Of a stretch of DNA of 6,588 nt, positions 1-6,588 are shown one piece after another. The position numbers and the translations under genes were made by a program. The notes beneath the pieces are model-generated. The model was not told the DNA's origin. It saw only the letters and a program-made list of their open reading frames with translations, and ran no database searches. Source of the DNA: Lachnospiraceae bacterium (GTDB lineage Bacteria; Bacillota; Clostridia; Lachnospirales; Lachnospiraceae); NCBI GenBank assembly GCA_009774235.1, contig VSNJ01000199.1, positions 1-6,588 on the forward strand, given 5' to 3'. Within the stretch, counting starts at the first letter, position 1, and every line of letters begins with the position of its first letter.

Positions 1-839
1 ATGATAATGTGGATATTGATTATTTGTTTTATGCACTTCAATATATGAATCTTTCTAAATATTATTCAGGAGCAACAATACCACATATATATTTTAAAGA
101 TTATCAAAGAGAAAAAGTATTACTTCCATCTCTTGATATTCAAAGAAAAAAAGCAGAAGTATTGCATAAAATAGATGAGTTAAAAAATTTGTATAACGAG
201 TATATAGTAAAATTTGATACTATTATTAAATCACGGTTTGTAGAAATGTTTGGAAATATCAATATCAATGATAGAGATTGGGATGCACTTCCATTAGGTG
301 ATTTGTGTACAATTGTTAGAGGGGGCTCACCAAGACCAATAGTTGATTATCTTGGAGGCACTATTCCTTGGATAAAAATAGGTGATGCAACTGAAGGAGA
401 TGATATCTATTTACGTTCTACCAAGGAATTTATTATTTCGGAGGGAATTAAAAAAAGCCGGATGGTAAAAGCAGGAAGTTTAATATTTGCAAACTGTGGT
501 GTATCGCTTGGTTTTGCCCGGATTATAACTTTTGATGGATGTATTCACGATGGTTGGTTAGCTATGGAAGATATAGATGGAAGATTGAATAAGATTTTTC
601 TTCTTCAGTCATTGAACCAAATGACTGGAAATTTTCGTAAAATGGCTCCAGCAGGTACACAGCCCAATTTAAATACAACAATAATGAAAGCCTACATGCA
701 GATACTGCCTCCTATAAAATTACAAGAAGAATTTATTTCTTTCATAGAAAAGGTGAACAAATCAGAATTAGCTGTTAAAGCAAGTCTTGAGAAATTAGAA
801 ACTTTAAAAAAGTCATTAATGCAACAATATTTTGGTTAG
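1..839 (+). CDS. hsdS: Type I restriction-modification specificity subunit HsdS, 5'-truncated by the window edge
   Basis: This is the DNA-recognition subunit of a type I R-M complex; it binds the target site and docks HsdM and HsdR. The frame is open from base 3. The GTG at base 9 is not a credible start, because coding continues upstream of it and there is no ribosome-binding site. Visible in order: the end of the first target-recognition domain (to about base 119); a central conserved helical region at about 120-254 (LLPSLDIQRKK ... KSRFVEMFG); a second recognition domain at about 273-704 (GGSPRP, TIPWIKIGDAT, ANCGVSLGFAR, PAGTQPNLN); and a C-terminal helix at 705-836 (LPPIKLQEEF ... KKSLMQQYFG). 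The two helical regions echo each other, giving the usual HsdS pseudo-symmetry. About 278 residues are present, against roughly 380-430 for a full HsdS, so about a quarter to a third is missing. hsdM is expected upstream but is not visible. The stop is TAG. The family call is sure; the target sequence cannot be predicted. Confidence 0.95.
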   Translation, partial: DNVDIDYLFYALQYMNLSKYYSGATIPHIYFKDYQREKVLLPSLDIQRKKAEVLHKIDELKNLYNEYIVKFDTIIKSRFVEMFGNININDRDWDALPLGDLCTIVRGGSPRPIVDYLGGTIPWIKIGDATEGDDIYLRSTKEFIISEGIKKSRMVKAGSLIFANCGVSLGFARIITFDGCIHDGWLAMEDIDGRLNKIFLLQSLNQMTGNFRKMAPAGTQPNLNTTIMKAYMQILPPIKLQEEFISFIEKVNKSELAVKASLEKLETLKKSLMQQYFG

Positions 840-860
840 AGGAAATGGAATATTAATAAA

Positions 861-1325
861 ATAATTGTTTATAATGGAAGTTCTTAAATTGTTAAAAGAC
901 CAGAAACCAAAATAACAAAATATAATAAAGATTTTTATTTTGGTTTTTATTGTACAATTATGAAAAAGCAGACAGAATGTTAATCTGTAAGATTTAGATA
1001 AAAAGAATATGTTAATATTTATAAATATATTTCAACACAAGAGTTAAATGTACTGGTTTTTGAAAAAATAACAGAAAACTGGCTGGATTTTATTGCTGCC
1101 TGCCGTATAGGACAACCACATGGTTATGATATTGTGGAAGGATCAATGGCAGATGATGCAATTTATAATTATGTACAGGGGTTTATTTATGGAAAATATT
1201 CAAGAAATGCTTTTTGGGAACTTGCTAAATTTAAATATCCTACACATCAGATTAGTTTTCATACAGCCAGGGCATTAACAACATTAAAATTTTTAGAAGG
1301 AGTGATGGTGTATGGAGAAGAATAA
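861..1325 (+). pseudogene. Decayed full-length DUF3990-family gene (predicted ADP-ribosyltransferase-like), three in-frame stops
   Basis: One reading frame carries this protein from end to end, but it is dead. It begins with ATA at 861 where ATG is expected, reading IIVYNGSS, then has TAA stops at 885, 981 and 999. Between them lie IVKRPETKITKYNKDFYFG and FYCT (888-956) and SVRF (984-995). After 999 it is open to the TAA at 1323: EYVNIYKYIS, NWLDFIAACR, QPHGYDIVEGSMADDAIYNY and AFWELAKFKYPTHQISFHTA. From memory, these segments follow the DUF3990 order: YHGS strand, GFYCT strand, WLDFI, YDIVEGPMADD, then KYPTHQISFHT. The family has been predicted to have an ADP-ribosyltransferase-like fold. 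The YHGS histidine reads as Asn here. Length (154 codons) fits an intact member, so decay was by point mutation rather than deletion. The last 14 bases overlap the next gene. A short product starting at GTG 1134 is unlikely: no ribosome-binding site precedes it. Assignment rests on remembered family patterns. Confidence 0.85.
1295..1302 (+). promoter_or_regulatory. Ribosome-binding site for the 146-aa partner gene
   Basis: AGAAGGAG lies nine bases before the ATG at 1312 and sits inside the end of the DUF3990-type frame. It fixes the downstream start and suggests the two genes were once translationally coupled. Confidence 0.7.
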
Positions 1326-1752
1326 TAACAGTTTGTTTTATATTTGCAGTTTGATAGAATATATTTCAAGAAAAACCAAAAATTACAGATATGATGTTGT
1401 AAAGCAGTTAGACAAGGATTTGCAGCGTATTTATAATTATTCAGATGTTTTTCATTGTGAACCAATAGAAAAAGTTGCAGATGATTTTATACAAAGAAAT
1501 AACATTTCATGTGGTAAATATGATAATGTTTTAAAGTGTAAATATACAGTTCCTGATTACTGGGATATTGGAGAGGTATTTGCACGGTTAATAGAGGATT
1601 GTTATGAAGAAAATAATGTAATTACTGGAATTAAAGAGGTATATTCTTCATGGCTGGCCAATAAAATTTTGAATTTTAATTCTGATTTATATTATCAATC
1701 AAGAGAGTATATAGCACTTTGTTATAAAGAAGGAGAAGTATTATTGGCATAG
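1312..1752 (+). CDS. Uncharacterised 146-aa protein, conserved partner of DUF3990-type genes
   Basis: The gene is intact, with ATG at 1312, a good ribosome-binding site, and a TAG stop. I know no assigned function. The protein is soluble-looking, with no signal peptide or membrane segment, and appears mostly helical. Notable segments are FYICSLIEYISRKTKN (residues 9-24), the acidic YSDVFHCEPIEKVADDFI (43-60), KYTVPDYWDIGEVFARLIED (77-96) and SDLYYQSREYIALCYKEGEV (124-143). From memory, similar proteins occur next to DUF3990 genes in Clostridia. Here it overlaps the DUF3990 remnant by 14 bases, which supports co-translation before the neighbour decayed. A role as antitoxin or modulator of an ADP-ribosyltransferase-like partner is inference from linkage only; no DNA-binding motif is recognisable. 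Its open frame is maintained although the neighbour carries three stops, which hints at recent decay of the neighbour or at independent selection on this gene. Confidence 0.8.
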   Translation: MEKNNNSLFYICSLIEYISRKTKNYRYDVVKQLDKDLQRIYNYSDVFHCEPIEKVADDFIQRNNISCGKYDNVLKCKYTVPDYWDIGEVFARLIEDCYEENNVITGIKEVYSSWLANKILNFNSDLYYQSREYIALCYKEGEVLLA

Positions 1753-1989
1753 ACAGAATTAATATTAGCGGGACAGGATGCTGGTATATTATAAAGGAAT
1801 AACAAAAGTTTAATTATTTGTAGCAATAGGAGTTAGTGCAAATATAATTACAATTATTTCAAAATAATTTTAAATTTTATATATAAAATGACCTGGAAAA
1901 GTATATGGCAGATGTATTGTATAAGAGAATTGGTTAAGACACATGAATTTTTAAGAAGTAAATCAAAATAGATAGAGGAATATAAATAT
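1753..1989. other. AT-rich gap between partner gene and acetyltransferase; candidate promoter and perfect palindrome
   Basis: No convincing gene is seen. TTGTAG at 1818-1823 and TATAAT at 1843-1848, 19 bases apart, form a possible promoter for the acetyltransferase gene: the -10 is perfect, the -35 and spacing are poor. A perfect 16-base palindrome, ATTTTATATATAAAAT, lies at 1874-1889; in such AT-rich DNA it may be chance. No U-tailed terminator hairpin follows the partner gene. Confidence 0.35.
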
Positions 1990-2442
1990 ATGATTGAATT
2001 GATAAAAATAAGAGAAAATAAAAATATTGCAGAACAGGCAGCAAACTGGTTTCATCAAAAATGGGGTATTCCATTAGAAGTATACCAGGAAAGTATGCGT
2101 GACTGCCTTCAAAATAAAAATATTGTACCACAATGGTATCTGGCAATAGATAATGGTGTGATTGCTGGGGGACTTGGTGTAATTGAAAATGACTTTCATA
2201 ACCGGAAGGATTTAACACCAAATGTTTGTGCTGTTTATGTTGAGGAAGATTACCGTTGCCAGGGTATTGCTGGAAAATTGCTGCAATATGTATGTGATGA
2301 TATGAAGAAACAAAAAATTGATACACTTTATCTTCTTACAGACCATACTTCTTTTTATGAAAAATACGGATGGGAATTTTTGTGTATGGTACAAGGGGAT
2401 GGAGAGCCAGATATGTCAAGAATGTATATACATCAATTATAA
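1990..2442 (+). CDS. GNAT-family N-acetyltransferase
   Basis: A 150-aa single-domain cytoplasmic acetyltransferase that would move an acetyl group from acetyl-CoA to an amine; the substrate cannot be told from sequence. The acetyl-CoA pyrophosphate-binding motif A is YRCQGIAGKLL (residues 88-98), matching R-x-x-G-x-A at R89, G92 and A94. It follows the strand NVCAVYVEEDYR (78-89). The C-terminal motif FYEKYGWEF (122-130) carries the tyrosine commonly used as general acid in this fold. The N-terminal WFHQKWGIPLEVYQESM (20-36) and IPQWYLA-like segment (VPQWYLAID, 46-54) resemble a common clostridial GNAT type. Length is normal for the family and the frame is intact. AGAGGA at 1974-1979, ten bases before ATG 1990, supports this start. 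It stands alone between the DUF3990-type pair and hsdR. Nothing links it to restriction, so it is probably passenger cargo; a self-protection or small-molecule resistance role is possible but unsupported. Confidence 0.93.
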   Translation: MIELIKIRENKNIAEQAANWFHQKWGIPLEVYQESMRDCLQNKNIVPQWYLAIDNGVIAGGLGVIENDFHNRKDLTPNVCAVYVEEDYRCQGIAGKLLQYVCDDMKKQKIDTLYLLTDHTSFYEKYGWEFLCMVQGDGEPDMSRMYIHQL

Positions 2443-2466
2443 TTAAATGTGTTTTTTATAAAGAGG

Positions 2467-2534
2467 AGAAACGTAAATTTTTGATATATATATTTTTAAA
2501 TATATATTATACTTAATAAAACGATGGCGTTTCT
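2467..2534 (+). other. Possible alternative pairing in the hsdR leader
   Basis: CGTTTCT at 2528-2534 can pair with AGAAACG at 2467-2473 (seven pairs, 54-base loop), or its CGTTT part with AAACG at 2519-2523 (five pairs, ATGG loop). The first arm is upstream of the candidate promoter, so both could form only in a longer transcript reading through from the acetyltransferase gene. This is weak; it may be coincidental. Confidence 0.2.
2481..2510 (+). promoter_or_regulatory. Candidate promoter for hsdR, overlapping an AT-only palindrome
   Basis: TTGATA (2481-2486) and TATTAT (2505-2510), 18 bases apart, make a plausible vegetative promoter about 120 bases before hsdR. The spacer and -10 overlap a perfect AT-only inverted repeat, ATATATATTT at 2486-2495 and AAATATATAT at 2498-2507, which could be an operator, melt-prone DNA, or chance. 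No other gene lies between this site and hsdR. Confidence 0.45.
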
Positions 2535-2618
2535 GAAAATATCTTAAAATTGCCAGAGATAATAAATCTGTAAAATATTTAATTTTGAGATACTTTGTAA
2601 TGTACCAGGTAAAATTAT

Positions 2619-2626
2619 GGGAGGGG
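2619..2626 (+). promoter_or_regulatory. Strong ribosome-binding site of hsdR
   Basis: GGGAGGGG, with its GGAGG core at 2620-2624, ends a few bases before ATG 2631. It is the strongest Shine-Dalgarno in the window and fixes the hsdR start. Confidence 0.85.
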
Positions 2627-2630
2627 TTTT

Positions 2631-5600
2631 ATGTCTAATTTTAAATTTCTTCAAAGTAAAAAAGAGTATGCACTTTTTTCTGCAGCAGCAATAGAGGCAG
2701 AAAAGGTATATAATTCATCTTCTGCAATGTGTGCTGTTGGATGCAGGAAAGCTTTAGAACTTGCAGTAAAGTGGGTATATTCAGCAGATAATTCAATACA
2801 GATGCCTTACAGGGACAATTTACAGTCACTAATACATGAGCCAACATTTAAATTTGCGCTTGATTATAATACATGGGGCAAGCTTCCATATATTATTAAA
2901 TTAGGAAATCTTGCAGTACATACAGAACGCAGTGTACAGACAGGTGATGCCCTGGCTTCTATGAAAGGTTTGTTTGAATTTATAGAATGGATTGATTATT
3001 GTTATGGTACAGACTATGAAGAGAGAAAGTTTGACATAGCTGCTATCCCAAAAGAAAAAGTTATTATTGATACTAAGAAAATAAAAGAACAGGAAAGCCT
3101 GCTTGGAGAAAAGGATGCTGAAATTGAAAGACTGCGTAAACAGGTGGAAAAGATGTCAGAAGAACTTACTGCACAGAAAGAAAACCACCAGGAAAGCAGG
3201 AACTTTACAGCAGAGGATATTACAGAATGGCAGACAAGGAAACAATATATAGATGTTGATTTAAAAGAATTTGGATGGAAATTTACAGGAGAGGATTCTG
3301 ATGTATGGGAAGAATATCCTGTTAATGGCATGGCAGGTATGCCAGGACAGAAAGGATATATAGATTATGTACTTTTTGGCAAAGATGGACTGCCGCTTGC
3401 ATTAGTAGAAGCTAAAAGGACAAGCAAAGACCCTAATACAGGCAGAAGGCAGGCTATGTTATATGCAGACTGCCTGGAACAGAAATTTAAGCGCAGGCCT
3501 ATGATATTTACCAGTAATGGGTTTGAAACTTATTTCTGGGATGACCAGTCTGGTCCACAGCGCAGGGTAAGCCGTATATTTAGTAAGGGAAGTCTGCAGA
3601 AACTTATGAACAGAAGGTTAGTTAAAAAAGATTTATTATCTGTGAAAATTAATGATAAAATTACAGACCGCTATTACCAGAAAGAAGCAATAAGGGCAGT
3701 TTGTGAAAATATAGAACAGGGACATAGGAAAAACCTTCTTGTTATGGCTACTGGTACAGGTAAGACAAGGACAGCAGCAAGCCTTACGGATGTATTAAGC
3801 CGTGCAGGATATGTAACTAATGTTTTGTTTCTTGCAGACAGGACAGCACTTGTAAAACAGGCAAAAGATGATTTTAAAAATTATCTTCCAGATATGTCAC
3901 TTTGTAACTTGTGTTCAAATAAGGATGATATAAATGCAAGAATTGTATTTTCTACATATCCAACGATATTAAATATTATTGAATCTGTGGAAAATAATAA
4001 AGCAAAAGAATTATTTACACCAGCACATTTTGATATAATTATTATTGATGAAAGCCACCGCAGTATATTTAAAAAATACAAAATAATTTTTGATTATTTT
4101 GATGCAGTATTAGTTGGGCTTACAGCAACACCTAAAATGGATGTAAGCAGAAATACATATGATTTTTTTGAAATGGAAAATGGCGTGCCTACATATGCTT
4201 ATGATTATGAAACAGCAGTATATACAGACCATGTGCTTGTGCCATACTATACTTATATAGTAAAGACAGAATTTTTAAATGATGGGATTACTTATGAAAA
4301 ATTATCAGATACAGATAAAGAAAGATATGAAGAAGATTTTACAGAAGATGACAGCCTGCCAGAGTTTATACCATCAGAAGCATTAAATAAATTTGTATTT
4401 AATGAATTAACAGTTGATAAAGTTATACAGGACTTAATGGAGAGGGGGATTAAGACCGCAGGCGGGGACAGGCTTGGCAAGACAATTATATTTGCCCAGA
4501 ATAAAAGACATGCAGAATTTATATTGGAAAGGTTTAATAAATTATATCCTGGTTATAAAGGGACATTTATGCAAAGGGTTATATGTGATGATTCTTATGC
4601 ACAGACAATTATTGATGATTTCAAGAAACCAGAGGGAGAACCGCATATTGTAGTATCTGTGGATATGATGGATACAGGGATTGATGTACCAGAATGTGTT
4701 AATCTTGTTTTCTTTAAAAAGGTACGTTCAAAAACAAAATTCTGGCAGATGATTGGGCGTGGTACAAGGCTTACTAAAGATTTAAACTGTATTGACCTGT
4801 TGGATGGGGAGTATACTGGTAAAAGAAGGTTTTTAATATTTGACTATTGTAATAATTTTGAGTTTTTTAATACAAAGCCAAATGGCTATGAAGGCACAGA
4901 GGTAAAAACACTTCAGGAAAATATATATGGAAAAAGGATACAATTAATAGCAGCTTTACAGGAAAGTTCTTTTGCAGAGGAAAGATACCAGGAATGGAGA
5001 AAGGAAATGGCAGAAACATGCCATTACCAGGTTACAGCTTTAAATAACATGCTGGCATCAGTCAGGTTAAAAAGGCAGTATGTTAGTAAATATAAAAATA
5101 AGGATAGCTTCCAGTATTTAAGTGAAGATGACCAAAGGGAACTTGTTAAAGAAATAGCACCTCTTGTTACTATGGAAGATACGGATGAAGCAGCAAAGAG
5201 ATTTGATAATTTTATTTATGGAATGATTTTAGCATATATTAAGGCAATGCCAGGTTTTAAACGTGCAAGAATACAGTTATGTAATCTTGCCTCAGAATTA
5301 GAAAATAAAGCTAATATTCCACAGGTTAAAGAGAAAATTAAAATAATAAAAGAAATTAATACAGATGTGTTCTGGGATGCTGGTGATATTTTAATGTTTG
5401 AGGAAATTAGAAAAGAGTTACGTGGGCTTATGAAATTCTTTGACAAAGATACAGATGGAAAAAAGCCAGTTATTACACATCTTTCCGACCCTGTTATAGA
5501 GGAACAGGAAAATATCCAGTTAGACACTGCTTATGATTTTGAAAATTACCGCAAGAAAGTGAACCGTTATGTGGAAGAACATAAAAATTCCATGGCAATT

Positions 5601-6005
5601 TATAAATTAACTCATAATAACCAGCTGTCGGAAAGTGATTACAGGGAATTAGAACGTATATTAACAGAAGAACTTGGAAGTAAGGAAGATTACCAGCATG
5701 AATTTGGAGATACTCCTTTTGGTTTGTTAATACGCCAGATTGCAAAGCTTGACCATAAAGCTGCTATGGATGCATTTTCTGGGTTTATTAATGATTCTTC
5801 ACTGAACCAGAAACAAATACAGTTTATTTACAAAATAATAAACCATATTGAAAAATATGGGTATATGGAAAATGTCCTGGATTTGCAAAAACCACCATTT
5901 GATAAGCCAGTACCATTTATAAAGATGTTTGATGCAAAAACAAGGAACTTAATTATGCAGACGATTAATGGAATTAAAGATAATGCAATAAATATTATTG
6001 CATAG
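2631..6005 (+). CDS. hsdR: Type I restriction enzyme endonuclease/translocase subunit HsdR
   Basis: The motor and nuclease subunit: with HsdM and HsdS it translocates DNA using ATP and cuts away from unmethylated sites. Domains in order (1124 aa): an N-terminal DUF4145-like helical region (about 10-125, RKALELAVKWVY, KLGNLAVHTER); a charged coiled coil (about 148-190); and a PD-(D/E)xK nuclease domain (about 200-320) with D245 in GYIDYVLFG, E260 and K262 in LVEAKR, and a RecB-type QxxxY motif at Q274-Y278. Next comes a superfamily 2 helicase motor: Walker A ATGTGKT (373-379), DESH (473-476), LTATP (497-501), TGIDVP (682-687) and QMIGRGTR (706-713). A C-terminal helical region (about 780-1115) should contact the methyltransferase, as in EcoEI-type HsdR (PF08463-like). 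All key residues are present and the length is typical, so it looks active. It is separated from hsdS by 1.8 kb of unrelated genes and has its own expression signals. The type IB-like placement is inference. Confidence 0.97.
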   Translation: MSNFKFLQSKKEYALFSAAAIEAEKVYNSSSAMCAVGCRKALELAVKWVYSADNSIQMPYRDNLQSLIHEPTFKFALDYNTWGKLPYIIKLGNLAVHTERSVQTGDALASMKGLFEFIEWIDYCYGTDYEERKFDIAAIPKEKVIIDTKKIKEQESLLGEKDAEIERLRKQVEKMSEELTAQKENHQESRNFTAEDITEWQTRKQYIDVDLKEFGWKFTGEDSDVWEEYPVNGMAGMPGQKGYIDYVLFGKDGLPLALVEAKRTSKDPNTGRRQAMLYADCLEQKFKRRPMIFTSNGFETYFWDDQSGPQRRVSRIFSKGSLQKLMNRRLVKKDLLSVKINDKITDRYYQKEAIRAVCENIEQGHRKNLLVMATGTGKTRTAASLTDVLSRAGYVTNVLFLADRTALVKQAKDDFKNYLPDMSLCNLCSNKDDINARIVFSTYPTILNIIESVENNKAKELFTPAHFDIIIIDESHRSIFKKYKIIFDYFDAVLVGLTATPKMDVSRNTYDFFEMENGVPTYAYDYETAVYTDHVLVPYYTYIVKTEFLNDGITYEKLSDTDKERYEEDFTEDDSLPEFIPSEALNKFVFNELTVDKVIQDLMERGIKTAGGDRLGKTIIFAQNKRHAEFILERFNKLYPGYKGTFMQRVICDDSYAQTIIDDFKKPEGEPHIVVSVDMMDTGIDVPECVNLVFFKKVRSKTKFWQMIGRGTRLTKDLNCIDLLDGEYTGKRRFLIFDYCNNFEFFNTKPNGYEGTEVKTLQENIYGKRIQLIAALQESSFAEERYQEWRKEMAETCHYQVTALNNMLASVRLKRQYVSKYKNKDSFQYLSEDDQRELVKEIAPLVTMEDTDEAAKRFDNFIYGMILAYIKAMPGFKRARIQLCNLASELENKANIPQVKEKIKIIKEINTDVFWDAGDILMFEEIRKELRGLMKFFDKDTDGKKPVITHLSDPVIEEQENIQLDTAYDFENYRKKVNRYVEEHKNSMAIYKLTHNNQLSESDYRELERILTEELGSKEDYQHEFGDTPFGLLIRQIAKLDHKAAMDAFSGFINDSSLNQKQIQFIYKIINHIEKYGYMENVLDLQKPPFDKPVPFIKMFDAKTRNLIMQTINGIKDNAINIIA

Positions 6006-6082
6006 ATATTAGTTGTAATGGCATAGAATTGTGTATTATATTTAGTCTTAGGTAAAACAGGGTGACAGGCAGAAAGATAAGT

Positions 6083-6118
6083 GCAACTATAATAATTAAT
6101 TAAGTTGCTGGATTTTTT
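6083..6118 (+). terminator. Weak candidate terminator after hsdR
   Basis: GCAACT (6083-6088) can pair with AGTTGC (6103-6108) across a 14-base AT loop, followed four bases later by six T residues (6113-6118). The short stem, long loop and offset T-run make it weak, but it is the only T-tailed hairpin noticed downstream of the hsdR stop. Confidence 0.35.
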
Positions 6119-6151
6119 ATGCCTGTATGTGGGGTACAAGCAGATTAATAA

Positions 6152-6218
6152 CAGAAGTTATGGGAAGGGGGATTTTTGAAATGGAGAGCAATGTGCTTTC
6201 CATTTCAAAATACTTCTG
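6152..6218. repeat. Long near-perfect hairpin with outer inverted repeat
   Basis: TTTTGAAATGGAGAGC (6174-6189) pairs with GCTTTCCATTTCAAAA (6195-6210) over 16 positions, fifteen Watson-Crick and one G-U, around the loop AATGT. An outer repeat, CAGAAGT (6152-6158) with ACTTCTG (6212-6218), nearly encloses it, offset by an extra 15 bases on the left arm. Neither strand has a T-run after the stem, so it is not a standard intrinsic terminator. The TGA closing the minus-strand decayed frame lies in the right arm. It could be a REP- or MITE-like repeat or a cruciform; only genome-wide copies would tell. Confidence 0.6.
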
Positions 6219-6470
6219 TCCAATTAATAATTTTATCAATATTAATTAAAGTCTTTTTCTTAACCAGTTTTTTAATTCCAGTTATAGGATTTAAAAAACA
6301 ATGTCTACTATATTTTTATTCTGTAAGTTCACAATGAAAAATATCTGAAAAACGTTTTATATATCCATATTCAAACAGAGTACCATTTTCTACATAAAGA
6401 ATGTATGTTTTGTGCTTCCACCTGGTAACAGGGTTAAATTTTTATTAAACTTCTTTTGTGCAATTAGTAG
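6205..6470 (-). pseudogene. Decayed coding sequence of unknown family, minus strand
   Basis: The minus strand reads as protein-like sequence in pieces. From 6470 one frame gives LLIAQKKFNKN. A shift near 6440 leads to FNPVTRWKHKTYILYVENG and TLFEYGYIKRFSDIFHCELT, ending at a TAA at 6318-6316. A one-base shift then gives NIVDIVF, and a further two-base shift gives NPITGIKKLVKKKTLINIDK and IINWTEVF, ending in TGA at 6207-6205. The shifts sum to three bases, so the outer pieces share a frame, as expected of small insertions in a once-open gene. No start codon or ribosome-binding site is visible and I do not recognise the family. Two short segments (SDIFHCE and ITGIK) resemble residues 44-50 and 104-108 of the 146-aa partner gene, raising the possibility of a distant, heavily deleted relative. 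That link is tentative. Confidence 0.4.
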
Positions 6471-6568
6471 ATATAATGATAATAACAAATTTAGTATATT
6501 CTAATAGATTAACAAAGTAAGTAATATAGAATAAAAAAATTTTATGAGGTAATATTAACGAAAAAATA

Positions 6569-6588
6569 TTGACACTTCACTTAAATAA
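6569..6588 (+). promoter_or_regulatory. Partial promoter at right edge
   Basis: A consensus -35 hexamer, TTGACA, lies at 6569-6574. With a 17-base spacer its -10 would fall just beyond base 6588, so it can be judged only with the next bases. If real, it drives a plus-strand gene outside the window. Between 6471 and 6568 I see only AT-rich non-coding sequence. Confidence 0.3.

Noticed and set aside
9..11. GTG as the hsdS start codon
   Set aside because: The frame is open to the window edge, no ribosome-binding site precedes it, and the protein begins in the middle of a recognition domain.
1..839. Phase-variable hsdS by inversion
   Set aside because: No second hsdS fragment, recombinase or long inverted repeat is present in the window; it cannot be judged without the upstream sequence.
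1134..1325. An independent 63-aa gene starting at GTG 1134
   Set aside because: Homology continues upstream in the same frame to 861 and no ribosome-binding site precedes 1134; it is the tail of a pseudogene.
1785..1860. Hydrophobic peptide-like reading (LFVAIGVSANIITIIS) that could be a gene scrap
   Set aside because: It is interrupted by a stop, has no start, and AT-rich DNA readily produces such hydrophobic strings.
1888..1971. A 27-codon ATG-initiated frame
   Set aside because: No ribosome-binding site, no recognisable motif, and it overlaps the AT palindrome; too short to support.
3014..5745. Several minus-strand open frames of 60-105 codons inside hsdR
   Set aside because: They lie wholly within a strongly supported gene, with low-complexity hydrophobic translations and no expression signals.
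6174..6210. The long hairpin as an intrinsic terminator of hsdR
   Set aside because: The stem ends in A residues on the plus strand with no following T-run; the minus strand also lacks one.

Overview
The window is low-GC, AT-rich DNA, strongly rich in AGA/AGG arginine and ATA isoleucine codons, with Gram-positive style Shine-Dalgarno sites. The protein flavour (the DUF3990 family, the GNAT type, the HsdR type) suggests a gut Clostridia genome, probably Lachnospiraceae. That placement is inference; no taxonomic marker gene is present.

The layout is a type I restriction-modification locus that has been split by cargo. Bases 1-839 hold the 3' part of hsdS, the specificity subunit; its start and presumably hsdM lie left of the window. 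Bases 2631-6005 hold a complete hsdR of 1124 aa with all nuclease and helicase motifs. Between them lies about 1.8 kb of non-R-M material: a decayed but full-length DUF3990-type gene (861-1325), an intact 146-aa partner gene overlapping its end (1312-1752), and a GNAT acetyltransferase (1990-2442). hsdR has its own strong ribosome-binding site and a plausible promoter in the AT-rich gap at 2443-2630, so it probably does not depend on read-through from hsdS.

The DUF3990-type gene is easy to miss. Only its last 63 codons form an open frame, but the same frame read upstream gives a recognisable N-terminus interrupted by three TAA stops, with ATA in place of the start ATG. If the pair was once a toxin with an associated partner (inference), the putative toxin is dead while the partner is preserved.

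Right of hsdR (6006-6588) there is no intact gene. It contains a weak terminator candidate, a long near-perfect hairpin with an outer inverted repeat, and a minus-strand stretch that reads as a decayed coding sequence. Part of that stretch nearly matches the 146-aa partner gene. A consensus -35 hexamer sits at the extreme right edge, facing out of the window.

No tRNA, rRNA, CRISPR array, transposase or integrase was seen. The most notable content is the nested, partly decayed gene pair inside an otherwise intact restriction locus, rather than a clearly new system.
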